Shown: piece after piece, positions 32,899 through 43,080 of the stretch
Layout of the letters: each line of letters begins with the position of its first letter
How positions within the stretch are numbered: the stretch's first letter is position 1
Origin: Acidobacteria bacterium AB60
GTDB taxonomy: Bacteria; Acidobacteriota; Terriglobia; Terriglobales; Acidobacteriaceae
Direction of reading: 5' to 3'
DNA length: 64,000 nt
Assembly (NCBI GenBank): GCA_008682415.1
Contig: VANK01000005.1
Location: forward strand, 1 to 64,000
Position numbers and translations under genes: made by a program
Notes under the pieces: generated by a model
Told to the model about the DNA's origin: nothing
The model's input: only the letters and a program-made list of their open reading frames with translations
The model's database searches: none

Positions 32899-33461
32899 CG
32901 TACCTTTCCGCCCGGCGCTGGTGGGCAGCCGGGGCATGCGGCGAGGTCGGATGGAGACGCGTGAGACCGGAAGGGGAGGGGATGGGCGGTAGGGATGACC
33001 GGGGAGAGACGGTTACGCCGGGAGCCCCAAGCCTGGGGCGGAGTGCCCTCTCGGGCGATGGCGAGACCATGCGTTCTGCTGTCGATTGCAACCGAACGCG
33101 CTGTCCAATTGGCGATTCCACCTGCAGAAATTTTGTGGCCAACCATGCTCCCATCGACCAAAGGATCGAAAAGAGCGGGGCCGTTATCCCGCCGGCATCT
33201 GCACAGCCGAACCACGCAATCGAAGGGGGAACCAGGTTGCCCCTGCCTTCCGCGCGATCTGTGCCATTCTTGCATTGCCGGCGGAACCGGAGTTCCCGGC
33301 AACAAGTTGTTGCCCGGGGTGACCGGCTTGCCCGTTTCTGCGTGCTCATGAACCCTATCCTGCCGGGCCTGTCTTCCATCAGGAAACCTGGCCGGCGAAT
33401 ATCTGAACTGTATGCTGCGGGGCGCCAGCGCCCGCAGCGCTAAAAACCCTTTTGATGCAAC
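32899..33461. other. Long leader region of the RNase E/G gene
   Basis: 563 bases between rodA and the RNase gene on the same strand. Open frames here lack ribosome-binding sites and protein-like sequence. A hairpin (33414-33437, GCTGCGGGGCGC with GCGCCCGCAGC) lies just after rodA without a U tract. A long leader recalls rne autoregulation in enterobacteria, but no promoter is evident. Confidence 0.45.
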
Positions 33462-34559
33462 TCAGTTTACGAACCGGCGCATGCGCACATTCATTGCGAC
33501 GCCCAGCGCCAGGAAGGTAAACAAGACCGAAGATCCGCCGTAACTCATTAACGGTAAAGGGATTCCGGTGACCGGCATGAAGCCTATGACCATGCCCACA
33601 TTGACCATGATCTGGAAGGTCAATACGGCCACGATCCCCATGATAATCAGGGAACCGGACAGGTCGGCCGCCGTTTGAGCGTTTTGAATCAAACGCATCA
33701 ACACGAAGAAGTATAGCAGCAGCACAACTATCGCGCCGACGAAGCCGTGTTCCTCGCTGAACGCGGCAAAGATGAAGTCGGCGTGCGGGATGGGGATGAA
33801 AGCTCCCTGCGTCTGGGTGCCTTTTTCCGCGCCCTTGCCCCAGATACCGCCGGCACCGACGGCGATCTTTGCCTGCAGGACCTGGTAACCCGCGCCCTTG
33901 GGGTCGTTGTCCGGGTTGATGAATCCGGTCAGGCGCGCCTTCTGGTAGGGCTTCAGGACCTTGCCGCTGTTCCAGGCGCCGACCACCAGGACCAGACCGG
34001 CCGTCATCAGGACCAGCGACTGGCGCCAGTTGATGCCGCCCAGGAACAACCCGGCGATGAGAACGGGCGAGTAGGTCAGAGCGGTTCCCATGTCCGGCTG
34101 CGCCAGGACCAGCAACATGGGCACACCTACCAACGCGAAGGCCTTGAAGATCTCTTTCCAACTGAGGCTTCGGCCGCCCAGGTTGGCGAAATAGCGCGCG
34201 ACCATGAGGATCAGGATGAGTTTGACCCACTCTGACGGCTGAAAGTGCATGGGGCCGATCTTGATCCAGCGCCGAGCCCCCAGAACCTTCACGCCGACTA
34301 CTTTCACGGCGACAAGCGAAACCAGGCAGACGCCATACGCCCATGGCACCCAGTCGATCAGCTTGTGGTAGTCGATGCGGGCGAAGACCAGCATCGCTGC
34401 CAGACCACCGAGAATCCAGTACACCTGCTTCTTATCGAAGCCCAAGTACTTGGTATGCAAGGTGGCGGAATAGATCTCCGCAACCGAGACGACACAGAGG
34501 GCGAGCACCATCAGGAGGAGCACCCAGTCGAAGTCCCGGAAACTCAAAAATCGGCGCAT
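33462..34559 (-). CDS. rodA: Rod-shape SEDS glycosyltransferase RodA
   Basis: A SEDS-family peptidoglycan polymerase that works with PBP2 in lateral wall synthesis. The 365-residue protein has about ten membrane helices and SEDS motifs including FQPSEWVKL, the extracellular loop WGKGAEKGTQTQGAF, HADFIFAAFSEEHGF and TGIPLPLMSYGGSS. Its start overlaps the mrdA stop by one base (TGATG), showing translational coupling. Confidence 0.96.
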   Translation of the reverse strand: MRRFLSFRDFDWVLLLMVLALCVVSVAEIYSATLHTKYLGFDKKQVYWILGGLAAMLVFARIDYHKLIDWVPWAYGVCLVSLVAVKVVGVKVLGARRWIKIGPMHFQPSEWVKLILILMVARYFANLGGRSLSWKEIFKAFALVGVPMLLVLAQPDMGTALTYSPVLIAGLFLGGINWRQSLVLMTAGLVLVVGAWNSGKVLKPYQKARLTGFINPDNDPKGAGYQVLQAKIAVGAGGIWGKGAEKGTQTQGAFIPIPHADFIFAAFSEEHGFVGAIVVLLLYFFVLMRLIQNAQTAADLSGSLIIMGIVAVLTFQIMVNVGMVIGFMPVTGIPLPLMSYGGSSVLFTFLALGVAMNVRMRRFVN

Positions 34560-36607
34560 CAGGGGAGCCTCTCGCGGCGCCGCAAAGGCAGTTCGGCAAA
34601 GAGCGAGGCGGCGCTCGCCTGCTTGCCGAGGATTGTGGCTGCAGAATGCGCAGGATTGACGAAGAAGTGTCCCTCGCGGAGAACGTCGGAGGCATCGGCA
34701 GGATGACTGGGATCAGCCGGAGCGGCGGGCTCGGACCAGATTGCCCCTACCTCGACCGGCTTGCTGTCGCCGGCTCGTTGCAGGACATTGTGTTCCTGGC
34801 GGCGCTGCTTGTTCACGTAGACGGTCACAATGGCCTGAGCAATTTTGGCGGAGTTCGATCCCCAGTCGCCGTGCTCCTGAAGCACGACGACGGACAGCTC
34901 AGGATTGCGGCGCGGCACCATCCCCACAAACCATGAGTTCGGCGTACGCGCGCCCCCCTTAACGTGGGTATCGCCGCCGCCGACGACCTGGGCAGTGCCC
35001 GTTTTGCCTGCGAAATCGACGCCGTCGATGTGGGCTCCCTCGGCCGTGTGATACAGCCCGGGGGTGGTGGCAGCGGCCATACCGTCGGTGACCGTCGTCC
35101 ACGTGTCGTCGTTGATCGGCACGTATTTATCGCCGGAACCCGGAAAGGAATCCAGAATGGCCTGGTGGAAGTCCTTGGGCAGTTGGTCCGGATTGACGGT
35201 GTGCGGCCGGACGAAGTGCCCGTCGGAGGCAAGGCCGCTCAAGGCGCGGAGCAGCTGAATCGGGGTAACCTGCGTTTCGCCTTGGCCGATGCCCACGGAG
35301 ATGGTGTTGCCGGCGTAATACTTCTGATGGAAGTTCTTCATCTCCCACTGCGTCGAAGGCATCAGCCCGGTCATTTCGTTGGGGAGATCGATGCCCGTCC
35401 TTTGGGAAAGGCCGAAGGAGGTGGCGTACTTTGCGATGGTGTCAATCCCCAGGCGCTGCGCCATGGTGTAGAAGAACGTGTCGCACGACATGGGGATGGC
35501 TTCATGGATGTCGAGCATGCCGTGGTGGTGGTCGCATTTGAAGAAGCGCCCGTAGAAGTCACCGCCGCCGGCGCAGTTCACGTGCATGTTCTGGGCAATG
35601 CCTTCCTGCATGCCGGCTGCTGACATGATGATTTTGAAGGTCGATCCGGGGGCAAGCTGATCCTGGATGGCCTTGTTCATCAGGGGGTGCCGAGGATCGG
35701 TGATCAGGCGATTCCACTCGTCCTTGTGGATGCGGACGGCGAAGGCGTTGGGGTCGTAGCTGGGATGAGAGACAAGTGCAAGGATCTCGCCGTTGCGGGG
35801 ATCCATGACAACCACAGCGCCGTTGTTGTCGCCAAGGGCGATCTCCGCCTCACGCTGCAGGTCCAGATCGATGGTGAGCCTGAGATCCTGGCCCGGCTTG
35901 GCATGATCGGTTCCGAGGATGCCCACCTCGCGGCCGTGACTGTCGACGATGACGTCGCGCGAGCCATCTTCGCCACGCAAGAGCTGATCGTAGGTTTCTT
36001 CAACGCCAGCCTTGCCGACGACGTCGCCCGGCTGATAGGCGGCATAACGCGCCTGGTTCAAATCTTCTTCGCTTACCTCGCCCACGTAGCCGATGAGGTG
36101 CGCCGCAAAGCCGTCGCGGGGGTAAAGGCGCCGGGATTCCTCGATTGACTCGAGTTCGGGTAGCTCGTTGCGATGGGCCTCGATAAAGGCTTGTTCGTCG
36201 GCGGTGACGTCCTGCTTGATGGGAATGGGCTGATAGCCCGGGGCGGCGCGATAGTGGCGCAGAGTCGCTTTGAGCTGATCGAGGTCGAGGTGCAATCCCT
36301 GCGCAATGATGGGCAGATCGGCGTCGATGTTCTTGTTCTGTTCCCGGACCAGGAAGCAGGATACAGATGGGTAGTTGTCGACGATAAGCCGGTTCTCACG
36401 GTCGAACAGCTTTCCGCGGGGCGCAAGAATGGGCACTTTGCGGATGCGATTCTGCTGCGCGAGTTCGCGGAAGTTGCTGGCGCCCAGCACCTGGAGCCGC
36501 CATAACCCCGCCGCCAGGGCCAGCATCATCATGAGAATGCCGTACTGCACCGCCGTGGATTTCACGGAGGAGAGCTTTTCGCCGCGGTTACCTCTGTCCT
36601 GATACAT
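34559..36607 (-). CDS. mrdA: Penicillin-binding protein 2 (transpeptidase)
   Basis: The elongasome transpeptidase that cross-links peptidoglycan in partnership with RodA. The 682-residue protein has an N-terminal membrane anchor (residues about 20-38), a PBP dimerisation domain and a transpeptidase domain with the active Ser in APGSTFKI (near 322) and KTGTAQV (near 534). The tail after about 620 is Pro/Ala-rich and longer than in Escherichia coli. Fourth gene of mreBCD-mrdA-rodA. Confidence 0.96.
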   Translation of the reverse strand: MYQDRGNRGEKLSSVKSTAVQYGILMMMLALAAGLWRLQVLGASNFRELAQQNRIRKVPILAPRGKLFDRENRLIVDNYPSVSCFLVREQNKNIDADLPIIAQGLHLDLDQLKATLRHYRAAPGYQPIPIKQDVTADEQAFIEAHRNELPELESIEESRRLYPRDGFAAHLIGYVGEVSEEDLNQARYAAYQPGDVVGKAGVEETYDQLLRGEDGSRDVIVDSHGREVGILGTDHAKPGQDLRLTIDLDLQREAEIALGDNNGAVVVMDPRNGEILALVSHPSYDPNAFAVRIHKDEWNRLITDPRHPLMNKAIQDQLAPGSTFKIIMSAAGMQEGIAQNMHVNCAGGGDFYGRFFKCDHHHGMLDIHEAIPMSCDTFFYTMAQRLGIDTIAKYATSFGLSQRTGIDLPNEMTGLMPSTQWEMKNFHQKYYAGNTISVGIGQGETQVTPIQLLRALSGLASDGHFVRPHTVNPDQLPKDFHQAILDSFPGSGDKYVPINDDTWTTVTDGMAAATTPGLYHTAEGAHIDGVDFAGKTGTAQVVGGGDTHVKGGARTPNSWFVGMVPRRNPELSVVVLQEHGDWGSNSAKIAQAIVTVYVNKQRRQEHNVLQRAGDSKPVEVGAIWSEPAAPADPSHPADASDVLREGHFFVNPAHSAATILGKQASAASLFAELPLRRRERLP

Positions 36608-36687
36608 GGATCTCTCTAATAGGATACTGCGAAGTCGAATTCCGATTCGCCAACATTCCCGACCGGCGGTATCGACGATTCACTTAT

Positions 36688-37209
36688 TTAGTCCTTCACC
36701 TGAAACCGGTCGAGCAAGGGGAACGTGAAGAGCGCCAGGATCGAGTTGGCAACCGCCTGGATCAGGGTATTGGGCCAATTCCAGGAAAACTCCATTCCCA
36801 GCAGGACGCGATAGATAAACAGGTAAATGGCGTTGCAGAGCACGGTCAGCGAGAAGTTGAGCATGACGCGGATAATCGTGTTCTGCACGTCGATGCGGAC
36901 GCCCACGGAGGCCGCCAGGTAGCCCGCGATGGTCTTGCCGATTCCGTAGATGCCAATGGCGTGCCCTGTGAGGGCGTCCTGAAATACGCCCATCACGCCA
37001 CCAAGCAGCATTCCAGCGATCGGGCTGCGGCGCGCCAGCGCAAAGTAGATGGTGATGACGAGCGGGATATCGAACCAGAACCGGTCCTGAAGGATGCGTG
37101 GAAGCAGCGCCTGCACGACCAGCGCCACCAGCATCACGACCAAGTAAAGCGCCGCCGGATAGCGGTGAATCTCGAGGTCCCGGCGGGAGCTGACCATGGT
37201 CACGGCCAT
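36688..37209 (-). CDS. mreD: Rod-shape-determining protein MreD
   Basis: A 173-residue inner-membrane protein with five to six hydrophobic segments and the MreD pattern near the end (LLGMEFSWNWPN then ALFTFPLLDRFQ). It bridges MreC and the elongasome. Its start overlaps the mreC stop by one base (TAATG). Sequence conservation in this family is low, so the call rests on topology and position. Confidence 0.9.
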   Translation of the reverse strand: MAVTMVSSRRDLEIHRYPAALYLVVMLVALVVQALLPRILQDRFWFDIPLVITIYFALARRSPIAGMLLGGVMGVFQDALTGHAIGIYGIGKTIAGYLAASVGVRIDVQNTIIRVMLNFSLTVLCNAIYLFIYRVLLGMEFSWNWPNTLIQAVANSILALFTFPLLDRFQVKD

Positions 37210-38564
37210 TACGGTTTCTCCTGTGGCTGTGCGCTATGAGGTTCAGCTTCAGGCTTTGACGCAGCCTTCGGAGCGGCGTTGGATCCTGCGCCCGGCTGAG
37301 CAGTCTTTTTGGGCGCCGGGGACTTCTCACTGGGCGGCGTGCCCGAGGACGGCGAGTTGGGTGAGTTTGAACCCGGGGCAGGAGCCGACTTTTGTGTGCC
37401 GGCGCCAGGAACGCTCGCTTGCGCACCTCCCGGGGTAAAACGGTCAGCATGCTGCGGCGGCAGGATTTTGGGGACGACCGTCACTCCTCCGGACGCCGTT
37501 GCGCCATTTGGAGCGGGCGCGCCGTTCGATCCTGCTGGAGCCCCGTTTGCCGCGGGCGGCGTCGCATTGGGATCGGTGAGGCCGGGTAGGCGCTCCGCCA
37601 TCACCTGCGATGCCCTCTGCTGATCGGCCAGAGCGGCTGCCTCCGCCCCCTTCAGGTCCTGACTCACCGCGAGGTCCTTCATCTGCGCGTCAGAAAAGCG
37701 CGGTTGCGTGGAGGTGATCACCATGACCTCGTCGAGGCTATCTAGATGAGCGTCCGGCTTGATCACCACCTCGATAAAACCATCGCGATCCGGGTCATTC
37801 ACGACCTTCTGGACAGTACCGACAGACAGGCCGCGCGGGAAGATCTGGTCGCCACCAGCGGTCAAAACCCGCTCGCCCGGCTTGATACGCTGATCGGCCA
37901 GAATATTGACTACCTGCGGCTGCCCGAATGCGTTGCCCCTCAAAATGCCGCGGATGCGAGTCGACTCCAGAATCACGCCCGCGCCGCTGCTCTGATCGTT
38001 GATGCCGAGGACCTGCGCAGTATGCGGGAACACCTCACGCACCTTGCCCACGATGCCATCCGGAGTAATGACCGCCATATCGCGCGCCAGGCCATCGTCC
38101 CTGCCCTTGTCGATATAGAAGACCCGCGATTGATCGGAGCCGCTGGTCCCAATCACCTGGGCGATGACAGTCGTGTAGAGATACTTTTGCTGAAACCCTT
38201 GAAGCGCCTGCAGCCTCTGTCCCTGGCGAGCATCTTCAAGCAGCGCCGCCTGTTCCAGGCGCAGCCGGTCGACGGTGGCCTGGAGGTCCTTGTTCTCCTG
38301 CCGGACGTGCAAGAGATCAAAGTAGTTCGACCAGATGCTGCCCACACCCGTCTTGGAGCTCTGTAATGCTCGCTCCGGCGGCGAAACAACCCAGTTGGCC
38401 CAGAGGCGAATCAGGCGCACGCCCGAGCCATCGCTCGCGTCGCCGCTAAAGACCATACGGCCAGCCACCGTGCGGCGCACCTGCATGGCCAGACCAATGA
38501 TCTGAGCCAGCAGAAGCACCAGCAGCACCAGGAGGTTTCGATAGCGGACGAAGAACGATTCCAT
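37209..38564 (-). CDS. mreC: Rod-shape-determining protein MreC with long tail
   Basis: A bitopic membrane protein that activates PBP2 from the periplasm. It has 451 residues: a membrane helix at about 10-28, a coiled coil at about 85-120, and the paired beta domains (VIGTSGSDQSRVFYIDKGRDDG, VFPHTAQVLGINDQSSGAGV, LTAGGDQIFPRGLSVG) to about 290. Beyond that lies a tail of about 150 residues rich in Pro, Ala, Gly and Asn, likely disordered and unusual in length. Second gene of the operon. Confidence 0.94.
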   Translation of the reverse strand: MESFFVRYRNLLVLLVLLLAQIIGLAMQVRRTVAGRMVFSGDASDGSGVRLIRLWANWVVSPPERALQSSKTGVGSIWSNYFDLLHVRQENKDLQATVDRLRLEQAALLEDARQGQRLQALQGFQQKYLYTTVIAQVIGTSGSDQSRVFYIDKGRDDGLARDMAVITPDGIVGKVREVFPHTAQVLGINDQSSGAGVILESTRIRGILRGNAFGQPQVVNILADQRIKPGERVLTAGGDQIFPRGLSVGTVQKVVNDPDRDGFIEVVIKPDAHLDSLDEVMVITSTQPRFSDAQMKDLAVSQDLKGAEAAALADQQRASQVMAERLPGLTDPNATPPAANGAPAGSNGAPAPNGATASGGVTVVPKILPPQHADRFTPGGAQASVPGAGTQKSAPAPGSNSPNSPSSGTPPSEKSPAPKKTAQPGAGSNAAPKAASKPEAEPHSAQPQEKP

Positions 38565-38572
38565 GGGAGGGA

Positions 38573-38646
38573 GTGCTCAGTATTCAGTGCTCAGTGGTCA
38601 GAATCATTGTTTGGGCTCTGATCACTGACCACTGATCCCTGACCCT
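38573..38646. repeat. Word repeat between mreB and mreC
   Basis: CTCAGTATTCAGTGCTCAGTGGTCAG followed by CTGATCACTGACCACTGATCC (38575-38640) forms a partly palindromic tract of CAGTG/CACTG words. It is the same type as 22641-22670 and lies inside an operon. Confidence 0.65.
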
Positions 38647-38650
38647 GTCT

Positions 38651-39766
<1,116 letters not shown>

Positions 39767-39968
39767 TTACGGAACGCGGGCAGGGGCGATGGAGCATGCC
39801 GGTGCGGTAAACTCAACTGTCTGCCGTGCAACCAGCATACCGCAAATTCGGGCGGATAGAGTGAGGTACGGCACTCATGTTGACTGGTGTTGTTCCCGGG
39901 TTGCGGTCCTGAATTCGTTATCGCGGTTCCTCTTTCCCGGCTTCTGATCCCGCCTTTTCGAGGTTTTC

Positions 39969-41459
39969 ATGCCCCCCAAGACCTACCAGAACCTGATCGG
40001 TGGTGAGCACCGCCCGGCACGCTCCGGGAAAACGTTTCTCAACCTGAACCCCGCCGACCACGCCGATATCGTGGGCGAGTTCGCCGCCTCCGGACCGGAA
40101 GACGTGGACGCCGCCGTAGCCGCCGCGAAAAAGGCATTCGCTGCGTGGCGCATGACTCCGGCGCCCAAACGCGCCGAGATTCTCTATCGCACCGGGCAGC
40201 TTCTCCAGGAGAGAAAAGAGCAGTACGCGCGCGACATGACCCGGGAAATGGGCAAGGTTCTGGCCGAGACCCGAGGCGACGTGCAGGAGGCCATCGACGA
40301 GGCCTTCTACGTGGCCGGTGAGGGCCGCCGCCTCTTTGGCAAGACTACTCCGAGCGAACTGCAGAACAAGTTCGCCATGAGTATCCGCATGCCGCTAGGG
40401 GTGGTGGGCATGATCACGCCGTGGAACTTTCCCATGGCCATCCCCTCGTGGAAGCTCTTCCCTGCCCTTGTGGCCGGCAACACCTGCGTCATCAAGCCCG
40501 CCGAAGACACCCCGCTCTCCACCTTCAATCTCGTCCAGACCATGATCGACGCCGGCCTGCCGCCGGGCGTGGTGAATATTGTCACCGGCTATGGGCCCGA
40601 CGCCGGTGCGCCGCTGGTGGAGCATCGCGACGTCCGCGCTGTCAGCTTCACCGGCTCCAGTGAGATCGGCTCCCTTGTAGCGCAGCGCGCCGCAGCCAAC
40701 TTCAAGCCTGTCTCGCTCGAGATGGGTGGCAAGAACGCGCAAATTGTCCTCGACGACGCTAACCTCGACCTCGCCCTCGACGGCGCGCTGTGGGGCGCCT
40801 TTGGCACCACCGGCCAGCGCTGCACCGCCACCAGCCGCATCCTCGTGCAGCAGGGGATCGCGAAGCAATTTACCGAGCTGTTGGTTGAACGAGCGCGCAA
40901 GCTCAAGGTCGGAAACGGCCTTCTGGACGGAGTGGAAGTCGGCCCCCAGGTGAACGCGCAGCAGATCGAGACTTCGAAGAGCTATGTGGGTATTGCAAAA
41001 GCCGAAGGCGCGCAGCTCCTCTTCGGCGGCCAGCCGCTCACCGACGGCGACTTCGGTAAGGGGACCTTCTTCGCGCCGACCGTCTTTGCTGGAGTCGGAC
41101 CCGAGATGCGCATCGCGCGGGAAGAGGTCTTCGGGCCGGTGGTGAGTGTCCTGCAGTTCGAGACCTTCGAGCAGGCAGTGCAGATCGCCAACTCCATCGA
41201 CTACGGCCTCTCGACGGCGCTCTACACCCGCGATGTGAACCGCGCCTTTGCCGCCATTCGCGACCTTGAGGCCGGCATCACCTACATCAACGCGCCGACT
41301 ATCGGAGCGGAAGTCCATCTTCCCTTCGGTGGCGTCAAGCACACCGGCAACGGGCACCGCGAAGGCTCCGAAGCCATTGACTTCTTCACCACGTGGAAAG
41401 CGGTGTACGTCGATTACAGCGACAAGCTCCAGCGCGCCCAGATCGACAACGCGGAGTAG
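39969..41459 (+). CDS. NAD(P)-dependent aldehyde dehydrogenase
   Basis: A 496-residue ALDH-superfamily enzyme that oxidises an aldehyde to its acid. It has the [15 protein letters not shown] motif with the general-base Glu, [11 protein letters not shown] with the catalytic Cys near residue 285, and [10 protein letters not shown] in the coenzyme fold. Closest in appearance to succinate- and alpha-ketoglutarate-semialdehyde dehydrogenases, but the substrate cannot be fixed from sequence. Monocistronic. Confidence 0.93.
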   Translation: MPPKTYQNLIGGEHRPARSGKTFLNLNPADHADIVGEFAASGPEDVDAAVAAAKKAFAAWRMTPAPKRAEILYRTGQLLQERKEQYARDMTREMGKVLAETRGDVQEAIDEAFYVAGEGRRLFGKTTPSELQNKFAMSIRMPLGVVGMITPWNFPMAIPSWKLFPALVAGNTCVIKPAEDTPLSTFNLVQTMIDAGLPPGVVNIVTGYGPDAGAPLVEHRDVRAVSFTGSSEIGSLVAQRAAANFKPVSLEMGGKNAQIVLDDANLDLALDGALWGAFGTTGQRCTATSRILVQQGIAKQFTELLVERARKLKVGNGLLDGVEVGPQVNAQQIETSKSYVGIAKAEGAQLLFGGQPLTDGDFGKGTFFAPTVFAGVGPEMRIAREEVFGPVVSVLQFETFEQAVQIANSIDYGLSTALYTRDVNRAFAAIRDLEAGITYINAPTIGAEVHLPFGGVKHTGNGHREGSEAIDFFTTWKAVYVDYSDKLQRAQIDNAE

Positions 41460-41461
41460 CT

Positions 41462-41910
41462 ATGTTCGGTCAATTGCACGGCTGTTTGGCAGACGAACAG
41501 ATGACCAAGACGGTGATTGGCCGAGTATTGTTCATTTGCTACACGACCCCGTTTTGCCTGACTTGGACCAAGCGCTCGAGTTAGCTCGCGCAGAGTGGGG
41601 GGCCGCTGATCCAGTACAACTGCCGGGGCAGGTCGGTCCTCATAGCTTTGCTCTTCGCCTGGCCCCGTTGAACTTCGCGCTGCACGCATTCGAGGGTCGC
41701 TATGAAGTCGAGACCTTGCCTTTGTCACCGGTCCAGCAACAGGCGTGGGATCAGCATACTGGGTGGCTTGCGATCGACCTGCCGGGGAGACGAGTCGAGA
41801 ACCTGAAAAGAGAAGGCTCGCTCGCCGGCGAATCCCCCGTCGCACGAAACTCTAGTCGACGCCAAACGCCGCCCGGGCTATTGGGCCAAGCGCCTGAAGC
41901 ATTAAGCTAG
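41462..41910 (+). pseudogene. Gene remnant, probably frameshifted
   Basis: A coding-like stretch, PDLDQALELARAEWGAAD and FEGRYEVETLPLSPVQQQAW then QHTGWLAIDLPG, sits in a frame that has no start of its own and runs back into the aldehyde dehydrogenase. A short ORF in another frame (ATG 41462, MFGQLHGCLADEQMTK) begins before it and stops at 41584. A frameshift between the two would explain the arrangement. No known domain is certain. Confidence 0.4.
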
Positions 41911-41917
41911 CTTCGTC

Positions 41918-42976
<1,059 letters not shown>

Positions 42977-43009
42977 TGTTCCCGGTCCTCTCTTTCCACC
43001 AAAAGCAAA

Positions 43010-43035
43010 GGCCGAAGCACTACCATGCTTCGGCC
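43010..43035. terminator. Bidirectional terminator
   Basis: A perfect 10-bp stem GGCCGAAGCA (43010-43019) with TGCTTCGGCC (43026-43035), followed by CTTTCGG on the plus strand and TTTGCTTTT on the minus strand, lies between convergent genes. Confidence 0.85.
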
Positions 43036-43080
43036 CTTTCGGAGAGAGTCTCGGCTCTCGTGACCGTTTGAGTCCAGCAG

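Noticed and set aside
32861..33379. 172-residue minus-strand frame upstream of the RNase gene
   Set aside because: No ribosome-binding site, and unlike any protein; it overlaps the leader of a clearly better gene.
33414..33437. Terminator after rodA
   Set aside because: The stem is strong, but on the minus strand there is no U tract after it, so I did not call it a terminator.
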